DNA of 42,475 nt. It comes from Caryophanales bacterium (GTDB lineage: Bacteria > Bacillota > Bacilli > Exiguobacteriales > Exiguobacteriaceae). The notes under the pieces were generated by a model. That model was not told the DNA's origin. It made no database searches and saw only the letters and a list, made by a program, of their open reading frames with translations. Each line of letters opens with the position of its first letter. Position 1 is the first letter of the stretch. Shown here in pieces: positions 1 through 7,889 of the stretch. The position numbers were made by a program, and so were the translations under genes. The stretch spans positions 1-42,475 of the forward strand of contig CABIYO010000023.1 of the NCBI GenBank assembly GCA_902362975.1. Reading direction: 5' to 3'.

Positions 1-20
1 TATAAATGTCAACCTTTATA

Positions 21-32
21 TGTACAATTTTG
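21..32 (+). repeat. IS21 left inner inverted repeat
   Basis: TGTACAATTTTG, exact inverted copy of 2147-2158. Probably a transposase binding site at the element end. Confidence 0.75.
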
Positions 33-37
33 CTCGT

Positions 38-826
38 TTAATAATGTTCAATATTGTCGGTTTCGTCAGACGCGGTTTGTTCCGTCCGATGGTCCTTCAA
101 TCGATATGAGTCCCCGGATATCGGCACGACGGTCGCATGGTGAAGAATCCGGTCCAAGATGGCGTTTGCCAGTTTCGGGTCTACGAACACTTCCTCCCAC
201 GAACTGAAATTGATGTTAGTGGTTAGGATGGTGCTCTTTTTTTCGTACCGTTGGTCAATCAGCTGGAAGAAGATTTTGGCGTCCTCTGCGTCGATCGGGA
301 GATACCCGATCTCGTCGATAATCAACAGCCTATATCTGGCGAAATGTTTCAGCTTGGTTTCCAGCCGGTTCTCCTGTTTTGCGATGCGCAGTTTTTGGAT
401 GAGGTCGTGACACTTCGTGAAATACGTGCTATGCCGTGCCAGCGCCGCCTCGACACCAATCGAGGTCGCAAGATGTGTCTTGCCAACACCGCTAGGACCA
501 AGGAACACTACGTTCTCGTTTCGTTCGATGAAACGGAGCGAGTGGAGGTCTGCGATTTGATCTCGGTTCAACGACGGCTGGAATGAGAAGTCGAACGTGT
601 CGAGCCTTTTGGGGCTTGGTAGCGCTGCTGATCTGATCATCCGATGGGTCTTCTGTTGCTCTTGGATGTCGATCTCGTGATTCGTGAGCTTGACGAGCAC
701 CTCGGTGAGTGATGCCCCGCTCTGAATGCCGAAGTCTAGCACCTCGTCGAGGTGGAGTGCCATTTGATTGAGGTTGAGCGACAAGAGGTTCTCCCGTAGT
801 TGCTTGTAACTGTTCGTCTCCCTCAT
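38..826 (-). CDS. istB: IstB-like ATP-binding helper protein of IS21 element
   Basis: 262 residues, the usual IstB size. IstB is a DnaA/DnaC-like AAA+ ATPase that helps the IstA transposase choose and engage its target. Walker A reads GPSGVGKTHLA near residue 110 and Walker B LLIIDEIGYLP near residue 167. An N-terminal helical region precedes the ATPase. Its ATG overlaps the istA stop as ATGA, so the two are translationally coupled, as is typical of IS21. No frameshift is visible and the gene looks functional. Confidence 0.93.
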   Translation of the reverse strand: MRETNSYKQLRENLLSLNLNQMALHLDEVLDFGIQSGASLTEVLVKLTNHEIDIQEQQKTHRMIRSAALPSPKRLDTFDFSFQPSLNRDQIADLHSLRFIERNENVVFLGPSGVGKTHLATSIGVEAALARHSTYFTKCHDLIQKLRIAKQENRLETKLKHFARYRLLIIDEIGYLPIDAEDAKIFFQLIDQRYEKKSTILTTNINFSSWEEVFVDPKLANAILDRILHHATVVPISGDSYRLKDHRTEQTASDETDNIEHY

Positions 827-2109
827 GATCGGTACCTCTCGTCCATGAGCTGTAGATTGCGTCGAGCCATCTCGTCGATGCCGTCGTGCTCCCCGAGCGT
901 CTGACTCAGCTGCTGAAGATAATGATGTTCCAGATAGTTCAGTTTGTTGCCGGTGAGGCGATGTTGTGCGATGGGTTTCGTGTTATGATAAATCCACAAG
1001 TAGTCGTCATGGACCTCGAGCGCTACCCGTTCGCCCTCATATCCGATTGGTACGGAATACTGGTTCGAACGGTACGACACCATGTTGGAATGGTTCACCT
1101 TGGCCCGGACGTGCTTGATGCGATAGGAATCTCTTACTCTTTCAGTTGGTAGCTGGAGTAGGAGGTTCTTTTCTTTTTGGAGCTCCAGAATCGGGATCTT
1201 CCCGGTACCCTGATGGACCTCGTTATTGATTCGCTCACACAGCCTCTCGATGTAATCGTGCAGTTCCTCGAGATTATATTTACCCTGGTAGGCGTGAATC
1301 TCGTCCAAGATTTTCATCGGTGCCTCGACCTTCCCTTTCGTCTGTGGCCGCCCGGCGATGCAAGGTTTCACCTGGAAACCGAAATCCTTTGCGAACTCCT
1401 CGAACCGACGGTTCACGACGCCCTCACCATATCTCGTTCGCGCTTCGGTCATGACGGTGCTCATGTTGTCCGTCACGAGCTCATCAGGAACTCCGTCCAA
1501 TTTTTCGAAGGCCTGTGTCAGGAATGAGAGGACGACGTCTTGCGATTTTGACAGGCTGAGGTGGAAGAAACGAAAGCGGGAATAAGAGAGTAACAGTACC
1601 GCCACGTTCACCTCGATTCTTTCACCGTCCCGTGTCTCGTAACGGATGGACTCTTTCCAGTCCAGCTGTGCCTGTTTGCCGGGGGCAGTCTCGAAACGGA
1701 CATGTTGCCCGATGGCGGGCATTTTTTTGTTCTCGTTAAAATAAGCGCTGAACTCGGGATGCCGTTTGATGTATGCCCTGAATGTCGATGCCGCGCACTC
1801 CAGCCCGTGATTGTCCTTCAGGTACTGCCAAAGGACGCGTCGATAATAGAAGCGTTGTTTCGAGTCCTCCGATAGGAGGGCCCGGATGATCGGATAGTAG
1901 GCGTCAACCACAGATTCACGGTTCCTTCTATCAGGCTTTCGATACCCGTTGAGATATTTGTTGACCGTCCTGCGGTCGACCCCCATTTCTCTAGCGAGTT
2001 GGCTTTTATTGATTTTCATGTTCATCGTCTCCATCATGTCGTTGAATTTCTGTAGGTCCGTAAGTTCGTTCACCTCGAACGTCGTGTCTACGTTTAATTG
2101 AATTTGCAT
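823..2109 (-). CDS. istA: IstA-like DDE transposase of IS21 element
   Basis: 428 residues. An N-terminal helix-turn-helix (SQLAREMGVDRRTVNKYL) is followed by an RNase H-fold integrase core. Catalytic acidic residues are visible in QLDWKES, ELVTDNMST and TKGKVEAPMK, giving D-D-E. An AGGTGA ribosome site lies 6-7 bases before the ATG. It cuts and joins the element ends, with IstB as partner. The frame is intact from start to stop, so the element may still be mobile. Confidence 0.93.
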   Translation of the reverse strand: MQIQLNVDTTFEVNELTDLQKFNDMMETMNMKINKSQLAREMGVDRRTVNKYLNGYRKPDRRNRESVVDAYYPIIRALLSEDSKQRFYYRRVLWQYLKDNHGLECAASTFRAYIKRHPEFSAYFNENKKMPAIGQHVRFETAPGKQAQLDWKESIRYETRDGERIEVNVAVLLLSYSRFRFFHLSLSKSQDVVLSFLTQAFEKLDGVPDELVTDNMSTVMTEARTRYGEGVVNRRFEEFAKDFGFQVKPCIAGRPQTKGKVEAPMKILDEIHAYQGKYNLEELHDYIERLCERINNEVHQGTGKIPILELQKEKNLLLQLPTERVRDSYRIKHVRAKVNHSNMVSYRSNQYSVPIGYEGERVALEVHDDYLWIYHNTKPIAQHRLTGNKLNYLEHHYLQQLSQTLGEHDGIDEMARRNLQLMDERYRS

Positions 2110-2146
2110 AGTCGTTCACCTCGTGAACAAGTATGCGAGAAGGAGA

Positions 2147-2158
2147 CAAAATTGTACA
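2147..2158 (-). repeat. IS21 right inner inverted repeat
   Basis: CAAAATTGTACA on the plus strand, the exact inverted partner of 21-32. It lies just upstream of the istA start, so it may also overlap the istA promoter. Confidence 0.75.
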
Positions 2159-2208
2159 TTCTTATCCCATCACTTTAGGACACATTAAAAGTATCATTTA
2201 TAACGGAC

Positions 2209-2624
2209 ATGCTGAAAGGCTATAAATATAGGCTCCACCCAACGCCGGCACAGGCCGAGTTCCTCATCAAGACGATCGGCTGCGCCCGGTTCATCTACAA
2301 CAAGCTGCTCGAGGACCGCATCGCCATCCGCGAGGAGGCGAAAGCGGGGATCGTGACGAGACGGAAACCGGCGACACCCGCATCCTACAAGCCCCTGTTC
2401 CCGTTCCTCGCAGAGTCGGACAGCCTCAGCGAAGGAACGCGAAGTTGAACCTCGACACCGCGTTCGCGAAGTTCTTCGCCGGGACGGCCGGCTTCCCGAC
2501 CTTCAAATCGAGACGGCGGTCGCGCGCCTCCTACACGACGAACAACCAGCACGGTACGATCCGCATCGAGAACGGCAAGGTTCGGCTGCCGAAGGTCGGG
2601 TTCGTGCGGTTCACCCAGAGACGG
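2209..2624 (+). pseudogene. 5' fragment of a tnpB gene (frameshifted)
   Basis: Starts MLKGYKYRLHPTPAQAEFL, the classic TnpB N-terminus, with IGCARFIYNKLLEDR. The frame breaks near 2433-2445: the first frame ends at a stop after about 79 codons, while the TnpB-like reading continues in the next frame as NLDTAFAKFF..FPTFKSRRRS..RLPKVGFVRFTQ. Homology then stops abruptly near 2624. It is visibly richer in G and C than its neighbours. It encodes only the RNA-binding N-terminal half, without the RuvC nuclease residues, so it is dead as a nuclease. Confidence 0.8.
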
Positions 2625-3607
2625 TCAATCAACTTATCTCTGATATGGTGGATGCTAAAGCGATCCTCAAATTGACAAGTAAAAGTGTTTGCGCTCATCT
2701 GCCTAGTGCCGTCAAGAACCAGGTCATCAAAGATGGCCAGAGTGTCTTCCGGAAAGTGAAGAAGTCGACATACAAGGTCGTCCCTGTCCTGAAGAAACCT
2801 TATTGCACATGGAACAACCAGAACTATTCGTTCGATTTTGAGTCCATTTTTCTTCCAATCATGGTAGACGGGAAGGTCAAAAGGACAGAGATCCGTGCCG
2901 AGATGGTCGATCGAGACAACCGTAACTTCTCCCCTCTGAATAACAAGCTGGGTACGCTTCGTATCACGAAGAAGTCAAATAAATGGATGGCTCAAATCGC
3001 CGTCACAATCCCCACGACGGAGAAGACCGGTACGAAGGCTCTTGGTGTCGACCTCGGTCTAAAAGTCCCGGCGGTCGCATCGACTGATTGCGACAAGGTG
3101 AGATTCTTTGGGAACGGTCGTGAAAACAAGTACATGAAACGCAAGTTTCGTGCGAAACGAAAAGAACTCGGTCAAAAGAAGAAGCTGAACGCGATCAAGG
3201 AACTGGACAACAAGGAGCAGCGTTGGATGAGAGACAAGGATCACAAGGTGAGCCGTGAGATCGTCGACTTCGCAAAAGAGAACAACATTTCTGTCATTCG
3301 CCTAGAGAAGCTGGCGAACATCCGACAGACGGCAAGAACAAGCCGTAAACACAATAAGAATCTGCATACATGGTCGTTCTATCGCTTGGCATTATTTATC
3401 GAGTACAAGGCGAAACTAGAAGGGATCAAGGTCGAGCATGTCGACCCGGCACACACATCTCAGACATGTCCCTCTTGTGGCGAAAGAAACAAGGCGAAAG
3501 ACCGGACTTATGTCTGTAAATGCGGATTTAAGAAACATCGAGATGTAGTTGGTGCGATGAATATCCGATACGCACCTGTGGTTGATGGTAAAAGTCAATC
3601 AGCCTGA
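2625..3607 (+). pseudogene. 5'-truncated tnpB gene with intact RuvC nuclease core
   Basis: TnpB-like reading begins without a start codon near 2627 (VNQLISDMVDAKAIL); the first ATG in frame is at 2645. The catalytic part is complete: GVDLGLKVPAVAS (Asp), VIRLEKLANIR (Glu), a CPSCGERN..CKCG zinc finger and HRDVVGAMNI (Asp). It belongs to a different TnpB subfamily from the fragment before it. Because the wedge region occurs in both pieces, this is not one gene with a point frameshift but an illegitimate join of two. An internally started 320-residue product is possible, but it lacks the normal N-terminal TAM/RNA-binding half. Confidence 0.75.
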
Positions 3608-3776
3608 GAATCTATATGATCTGTCTCAGGAGGGGTGATGGCACACCCTCATCTGGAGGTTTGAGCAAAACAGAAATGGACTGCGCTCGCACAAGCACTT
3701 CAGAATCCCACTCATCCCGAAGGGTGAGCTTGCGGCTTTAGCCGTGGGAGTGTCAAAGAAAGTATGACGGCGGCAG
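3500..3776 (+). ncRNA. Candidate omega-RNA and guide of the first tnpB element
   Basis: In this family the guide RNA comes from the 3' end of tnpB and the right end, with the guide being the flanking DNA. The 150 bases after tnpB are non-coding and structured, and end in the GGCTTTAGCC hairpin and GTGTCAA (3756). The flank from 3757 (AGAAAGTATGACGGCGG..), taken as guide, lies inside the chemotaxis receptor gene. The 5' limit is a guess and expression is unproven. Confidence 0.4.
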
Positions 3777-4087
3777 AGGAAGGAAAAGCGACACTTGAAT
3801 CGACGAAGCGTGTATTCACTGAGATCGAACAGAGCGTTCGTCACATGCAACAATTGACGAGTTCGATGCGTGGTCAACTCGATCGAGTGAAAACGAACCA
3901 GGACCACATTCAACATGGACTGTCTGAAATTGCTTCGATTTCAGAAGAAAGTACGGCCGGAAATGAGGAAGTGGCTGCTTCGACGGAACAGATGTCGGCG
4001 ACGAGTGAGACGATGAATCGTCTCGTAAAAGATTTGTCGAGCACGGCAGAGGACATGCAACGAATGAGTCAACAGTTCAAGTTATAA
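3758..4087 (+). pseudogene. 3' fragment of a methyl-accepting chemotaxis protein gene
   Basis: About 109 codons that read as the C-terminal end of a chemoreceptor: coiled coil with ISEESTAGNEEVAASTEQM, a typical methylation-helix sequence, ending SSTAEDMQRMSQQFKL. Coding resumes directly after the tnpB right end at 3756. The ligand-binding, membrane, HAMP and hairpin-tip parts are missing; the 5' portion may lie left of the window beyond the IS21 copy. The receptor should be non-functional. An internal ATG at 3764 exists but has no convincing ribosome site. Confidence 0.85.
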
Positions 4088-4104
4088 ACTCTCACTTCAG
4101 ACAG

Positions 4105-4147
4105 ACCTCTCGTGCGTCCGCTATAATGGGCGCAAGGGAGGTTTTTT
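4105..4147 (+). terminator. Terminator hairpin that contains the next gene's -10 box and ribosome site
   Basis: 4105-4119 pairs with 4128-4142 with one mismatch, followed by TTTTTT. The 8-base loop region holds TATAAT (4122-4127) and the 3' arm holds AAGGGAGG, the ribosome site of the ATG at 4149. A transcript reading through from the receptor gene would fold and end; one starting near 4134 would carry only the 3' arm, leaving the ribosome site free. The -35 box is weak. Confidence 0.6.
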
Positions 4148-4148
4148 C

Positions 4149-5198
4149 ATGCAACAATTCTCTAGTGAACTGACACAATTTCGGGGGAGTCATTATGACT
4201 TCGGACGCTTTCAAGGGAAGTATATTAAGCGCAGTCAACTGCTCGAGAATCGGATGGACCAATGGAAACTGCGCGTCCCCAGATTTGAGATCGATGCGAC
4301 TGAGGCGAAGGCTGCCTTCGATGAATTTGCCCCAAAGATTTGGGAAGAATTGATTGGATTGCAAGATGAGTTGAAGTTGTCGCTCAACGACACGTTACTT
4401 CATTTTGGGCATTTTCGGGTCAACAATCCGATCAGTGGATGTTCGATTTTGACAGGAGATAACTTTCTCGTTCGGAATTACGACTATCATCCGATGACGT
4501 ATGACGGTCGCTACAACGTCTTTCAACCGGATGACGGGTACGCGGTTATCGGACCGGTCTCTCGTGTCACCGGGCGTATGGACGGGATGAATGAAAAAGG
4601 ACTCGCCATGGGCTACAATTTCATCAATCGTCGTCGACCTGGGGACGGGTTCGTCTGTCAGATGATTGGACGAATCATTCTAGAAACATGTGCGACGGTG
4701 GAAGAAGCAGTCGATTTATTAAAAGAGATTCCGCATCGCGGGTCATTCACATACGTCGTCCACGACAAATCGTCGAAAACACGAGTAATCGAGGCGACGC
4801 CGCGAGACGTCCAAGTACGGGAATCAAATATTTGTACAAATCATTTCGAGTTACTCCAACATGAAAACCGCTATCATCTCGACGATTCGACGCGTCGCAT
4901 GATGGAAATCAAGGTCGTCCAACACTTAATCCAAGATGCGGAGAGCGCATTCCGTCTCATGAACGACACTGACAAGGGCGTCTTTTCAGAATTGTACAAG
5001 AGCTGGGCGGGAACGATTCATACGGCTGCTTATTTCCCAGAAACGCTCGAGACGTGGTTTGCGCTCGGTGGAGACCGTGACCCGGTCATCTTTGACTTCC
5101 AAAAATGGCTCGATGGGGAAGACTTCGACATCCATGAACTTGACGGTGAATTGGCGACAGATATCGAGTTTGCAAATACGGTTCAATTGTGGCGCTGA
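4149..5198 (+). CDS. C45-type acyltransferase/peptidase (Ntn hydrolase)
   Basis: 349 residues resembling the peptidase C45 / acyl-CoA:6-aminopenicillanate acyltransferase-like group of Ntn hydrolases, related to choloylglycine hydrolases. The likely nucleophile is the Cys of ISGCSILTGDNFLVRNYDYH near residue 97. In this group the Cys becomes N-terminal after self-cleavage, or is used directly, to hydrolyse or transfer amide-linked acyl groups. Further family features are MDGMNEKGLAMGYNFIN and a TNHF segment. No signal peptide, so probably cytosolic. Ribosome site AAGGGAGG lies 7 bases before the ATG. The true substrate cannot be told from sequence. Confidence 0.8.
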   Translation: MQQFSSELTQFRGSHYDFGRFQGKYIKRSQLLENRMDQWKLRVPRFEIDATEAKAAFDEFAPKIWEELIGLQDELKLSLNDTLLHFGHFRVNNPISGCSILTGDNFLVRNYDYHPMTYDGRYNVFQPDDGYAVIGPVSRVTGRMDGMNEKGLAMGYNFINRRRPGDGFVCQMIGRIILETCATVEEAVDLLKEIPHRGSFTYVVHDKSSKTRVIEATPRDVQVRESNICTNHFELLQHENRYHLDDSTRRMMEIKVVQHLIQDAESAFRLMNDTDKGVFSELYKSWAGTIHTAAYFPETLETWFALGGDRDPVIFDFQKWLDGEDFDIHELDGELATDIEFANTVQLWR

Positions 5199-5218
5199 CG
5201 TTTGTCAGTGCTTTTTTT
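5192..5218 (+). terminator. Intrinsic terminator after the C45 gene
   Basis: GCGCTGAC (5192-5199) pairs with GTCAGTGC (5204-5211), followed by seven T. The stop codon lies in the 5' arm. Confidence 0.85.
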
Positions 5219-5256
5219 AGGAGAAACGGGAATACACATAACAGGAGGGATGAACG

Positions 5257-5535
5257 ATGAAACGAATTGGAATCATATTCATGATGTTGACGCTCGTCAC
5301 ATTACTCGGCGGCTGTGTACCCGGAGACGGGACGTACACGACGGACCCGGCAGGCTTTTTCTGGGGCATCTGGCACGGATGGATTGCGCCGGTGTCACTC
5401 ATTTTAGGATTGTTCAATGAAACGTACCGCGTGTATGAAGTGAACAATACCGGTTGGTTCTATGATTTTGGATTTTATATCGCCGTCATCAGTGGATTTG
5501 GAGGGGTGACGTTGACGCGGAAAAGTCGGGGATAG
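5257..5535 (+). CDS. Small putative lipoprotein / membrane protein
   Basis: 92 residues. The N-terminus is a lipoprotein signal, with basic start MKR, a hydrophobic run and lipobox LLGGC (Cys about residue 22). After a short polar stretch there are two further hydrophobic segments (GIWHGWIAPVSLILGLF and FYDFGFYIAVISGFGGVTL), so it may be membrane-embedded as well as lipidated. AGGAGG lies 8 bases before the ATG. It has its own terminators before and after. No function recognised; similar small WGIWHGWIAP-containing proteins are common in Bacillales. Confidence 0.75.
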   Translation: MKRIGIIFMMLTLVTLLGGCVPGDGTYTTDPAGFFWGIWHGWIAPVSLILGLFNETYRVYEVNNTGWFYDFGFYIAVISGFGGVTLTRKSRG

Positions 5536-5547
5536 TTTGATTATATG

Positions 5548-5596
5548 AAATGCCTCATGACGTAGGGGGTCAATCCGACGGCTGAGGTATTTTTTA
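5548..5596 (+). terminator. Intrinsic terminator after small lipoprotein gene
   Basis: AAATGCCTCA (5548-5557) pairs with TGAGGTATTT (5583-5592) around a structured loop, followed by a T run. Confidence 0.7.
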
Positions 5597-5676
5597 TTTT
5601 GCTCGATGGTGGTAAAGGAAATGATGAAAGAGTTCGATATAATGAATATGGATGATTTTTAGCGTGGAGGTGCCGA

Positions 5677-6000
5677 ATGCACTCATATGAGTTTCAAATG
5701 TATCGAAATTTTGATGAACTCGCGATTGACTTGGAAGAATTGCGCGATAAAGGATATACCGTGGATGATTACGATGCGGATTCGTTCCAAGAGGCATGGG
5801 ACAATCATGTGAAACAGTACAATCCGGACGAAATTCATGTCACCGCCGTCACGGATGGACCGATGGCGAAAAAACTGAAACAATTCGGGAAGAAACATCA
5901 CCTTGTCGAACATACGGATGTCCCGCTCTTCTACTTATCAAAAGAGGAAGCGACCGAGACGCTCGAAAATGAACCGTGGCGGATGGATCGTTTTTGTTGA
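5677..6000 (+). CDS. Hypothetical protein, 107 residues
   Basis: An acidic soluble protein beginning MHSYEFQMYRNFDELAIDLE, with no signal peptide or membrane segment. The alternating helix-strand pattern (DELAIDLEELRDKGYTVDDYDADSF..EIHVTAVTD) suggests a small alpha/beta fold. I do not recognise the family with confidence. GTGGAGGTG lies 4-9 bases upstream and terminators lie on both sides, so it is monocistronic. Confidence 0.7.
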   Translation: MHSYEFQMYRNFDELAIDLEELRDKGYTVDDYDADSFQEAWDNHVKQYNPDEIHVTAVTDGPMAKKLKQFGKKHHLVEHTDVPLFYLSKEEATETLENEPWRMDRFC

Positions 6001-6027
6001 CCGATTCCCCGTGAATCGGTTTTTTTA
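6000..6027 (+). terminator. Intrinsic terminator
   Basis: ACCGATTC (6000-6007) pairs with GAATCGGT (6013-6020), followed by seven T. Confidence 0.9.
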
Positions 6028-6045
6028 CGTTCTCTTCATGAAACT

Positions 6046-6074
6046 TTGCGATTCCTTTATCGTGTCTTTACAAT
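6046..6074 (+). promoter_or_regulatory. Promoter of the glpP-ugp operon
   Basis: TTGCGA (6046-6051), 17-base spacer, TACAAT (6069-6074). Start would be near 6081, giving a leader of about 130 bases before glpP that contains a terminator. Confidence 0.7.
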
Positions 6075-6143
6075 CGTTCGTTACGATAGGAGCTGTGAGA
6101 CCCCCTCACTCCAAGTGAATAGTTACCGGTAGAACCTTTGAGA

Positions 6144-6195
6144 GACCAACAGAAGCCCGTACGTCGATGACGTGTCGTTTCTGTTGGTCCTTTTT
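6144..6195 (+). promoter_or_regulatory. Leader terminator, predicted GlpP antitermination target
   Basis: GACCAACAGAA (6144-6154) is perfectly complementary to TTCTGTTGGTC (6179-6189); ACGTC/GACGT forms an inner stem; CCTTTTT follows. It lies between promoter and first gene, so it must be overcome for expression. In B. subtilis, GlpP with glycerol-3-phosphate antiterminates at such leader hairpins in front of glpD and glpFK. That the same happens here is inferred from the position just before glpP itself. Confidence 0.75.
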
Positions 6196-6213
6196 GAAGA
6201 GAGGATGATTCAA

Positions 6214-6801
6214 GTGAATGATGCGATTGCACGAATCGGACAAGAACGGATGATTGCCTCCATCAAAAGTCCAAAACAAATCGAGGCATTTTTACGGACG
6301 GATGTGACGACGACGTTTCTCATGATGGGAACGCTCAGCACGCTCGATCGTTATGTGGCGCACTTAAAACGAGAAAATCGAACGGTCTTCCTCCACGCCG
6401 AGCGAATCAATGGGATCAGCCTCGATCGAGACGGCATCGATTACCTCGCCAAACGTGTCGGCGCCGACGGGATTGTCACGACGAAAGCGTCCGTGCTCCA
6501 GCATGCGAAGCGAGCGGGACTGTTGACGGTACAACGACTCTTTCTCGTCGACTCGGACGCGGTCACGAGCGGACTCAAACTCGCCGAGGCGCAACAACCG
6601 GATGCGATTGAACTCATGCCGGGGCTGATTCCGAGCGTCGTCGAGAAGATTTCCCGGGAAGTCTCCTTTCCGATTGTGACAGGTGGCATGATTCGTCAAC
6701 CGATTGACGTGCATCGCGCCCTCGATCATGGGGCATTCGCCGTGTCGACCGGGGATGAGCGACTTTGGCACGTGCAAAGGCAGAAGGAGGAATTAGCATG
6801 A
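6214..6801 (+). CDS. glpP: Glycerol-3-phosphate-responsive antiterminator GlpP
   Basis: About 195 residues of a TIM-barrel-like RNA-binding antiterminator. Characteristic stretches are TTFLMMGTLSTLDRYV, VFLHAERINGIS, GADGIVTTKASVL, PDAIELMPGLIPSVV and FPIVTGGMI, which matches the phosphate-binding end of GlpP proteins. I chose the GTG at 6214 because AGAGAGG sits 9 bases before it; an upstream frame start at 6172 would lie inside the leader terminator. It overlaps ugpC by ATGA. Being first in the operon behind its own target hairpin, it probably controls itself as well as the transporter. Confidence 0.9.
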   Translation: MNDAIARIGQERMIASIKSPKQIEAFLRTDVTTTFLMMGTLSTLDRYVAHLKRENRTVFLHAERINGISLDRDGIDYLAKRVGADGIVTTKASVLQHAKRAGLLTVQRLFLVDSDAVTSGLKLAEAQQPDAIELMPGLIPSVVEKISREVSFPIVTGGMIRQPIDVHRALDHGAFAVSTGDERLWHVQRQKEELA

Positions 6802-7889
6802 AATCGATACAACTACAACAATTGGCGAAATCATTCGGGGAGACGGAAGTCATTCGAGGCATCGACGTGACGATTGAAGCAGGGGAGTTCTTCGCACTGG
6901 TCGGTCCGTCCGGCTGTGGGAAGAGTACGATGCTTCGGATGATTGCCGGGCTCGAATCCATCACAAGCGGAACGCTTCGCATCGACGGGGTGGCGGCAAA
7001 CGGGATGAAGCCGAGTGAGCGGCACTTGTCGATGGTGTTTCAAAACTATGCGCTCTACCCGCATATGACGGTAGAGAAAAATATCACATTCGGTCTACAT
7101 ACGAAAGGACTGACGAAACTCGAACAACGAGGGCGTTGCCTACAGGCGGCGGAGACACTCGGACTCACCGATTACTTAAAACGGAAACCGCGCGAGCTCT
7201 CCGGTGGTCAAAGACAGCGTGTCGCCTTGGCACGGGCCATCGTGACCGAGGCACCGATTTGCCTGATGGATGAGCCGCTTTCGAACTTGGATGCGAAACT
7301 ACGGGCAAAGATGCGCTCAGAGATTCGCCAGTTACAGCGAAAACTCGGACTGACGATGATTTATGTCACTCACGACCAAGTCGAGGCGATGACGATGGCG
7401 GACCGGATCATGCTTCTCAATGAAGGCGAGGTCCAACAAGTCGGAAAACCGCTCGACTTATACAATAAACCGGCGAACACGTTCGTCGCTTCCTTCATCG
7501 GGTCGCCTCCAATGAATCTCGTCGACGTGACACGACAAGAAAAAGGATGGATGGCCACAGATGGGCGGTTGTTCCATCCAAACGCACTGACGGAAACGTC
7601 GCAGGCGACACTCGGTGTCCGTCCTGAGCAAATCAAGCCGGCGGACGAAGATGTGACATTTTATGCAGAGTTGAAAAACATCGAGGTGCTCGGGACCGAA
7701 ACGATTCTCGCCTTTGACGTCGGAGGAAATGAATGGTTGGCGAAATGGCCAGGACAATGGCCGCTCACGGTCGGCGAAAAAGTGGCGTGTTATGTGGATC
7801 CGAAACAGATGTCGCTATTTGATACGAACGGACAGCGCATCGAGCCACGACAACCAAAACTGTTTGAGGCGTTGGAGGTGTTCCAATGA
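6798..7889 (+). CDS. ugpC: Glycerol-3-phosphate ABC transporter ATP-binding protein
   Basis: 363 residues of the UgpC/MalK/MsmK type. Walker A GPSGCGKST, Q-loop VFQNYALYPHM, signature LSGGQRQRVALARA, Walker B CLMDEPLSNLDAK, H-loop VTHDQ. A C-terminal OB/TOBE domain (from about residue 230, GSPPMNLVDV onward) is the part that in this group senses regulators. The start is the ATG at 6798 with GGAGG upstream, overlapping the glpP stop. It supplies energy for UgpA/UgpE. Family members are sometimes shared between sugar importers; the neighbours point to glycerol phosphate. Confidence 0.9.
   Translation: MKSIQLQQLAKSFGETEVIRGIDVTIEAGEFFALVGPSGCGKSTMLRMIAGLESITSGTLRIDGVAANGMKPSERHLSMVFQNYALYPHMTVEKNITFGLHTKGLTKLEQRGRCLQAAETLGLTDYLKRKPRELSGGQRQRVALARAIVTEAPICLMDEPLSNLDAKLRAKMRSEIRQLQRKLGLTMIYVTHDQVEAMTMADRIMLLNEGEVQQVGKPLDLYNKPANTFVASFIGSPPMNLVDVTRQEKGWMATDGRLFHPNALTETSQATLGVRPEQIKPADEDVTFYAELKNIEVLGTETILAFDVGGNEWLAKWPGQWPLTVGEKVACYVDPKQMSLFDTNGQRIEPRQPKLFEALEVFQ

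Larger units (their letters stand above)
7..2182. mobile_element. IS21-family insertion sequence
   Basis: Two overlapping genes on the minus strand (istA then istB) are framed by inverted copies of TGTACAATTTTG at 21-32 and 2147-2158. Outside these, both ends can be read inward from TGTC (7 on the left, 2182 on the right), which sets the proposed limits. The left tip is about 10 bases shorter than the right between TGTC and the 12-mer, so the ends are not fully symmetrical. IS21 elements usually make 4-8 bp target duplications; with only six bases of left flank none is visible. The right end lies about 26 bases before a tnpB fragment, so this element probably landed in or beside an older IS200/IS605 copy. 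Confidence 0.85.
2209..3756 (+). mobile_element. IS200/IS605-type tnpB element, degraded and chimeric
   Basis: Remnants of two different tnpB genes lie head to tail (2209-2624 and 2625-3607), followed by a right end with a GGCTTTAGCC hairpin and terminal GTGTCAA at 3750-3756. The same hairpin core and ..TCAA ending mark the second tnpB element at 25634-25664. No left-end hairpin is found between the IS21 end and 2209, so the left end is lost or lies beyond the IS21 copy. No tnpA is present. Confidence 0.75.

Noticed and set aside
2645..3607. The 320-codon frame as a complete functional TnpB
   Set aside because: TnpB-like sequence extends upstream of its first ATG without a start, and the N-terminal recognition half is missing.
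6172..6213. Upstream extension of glpP to a start at 6172
   Set aside because: It would place the start codon in the leader terminator; the GTG at 6214 has the better ribosome site.
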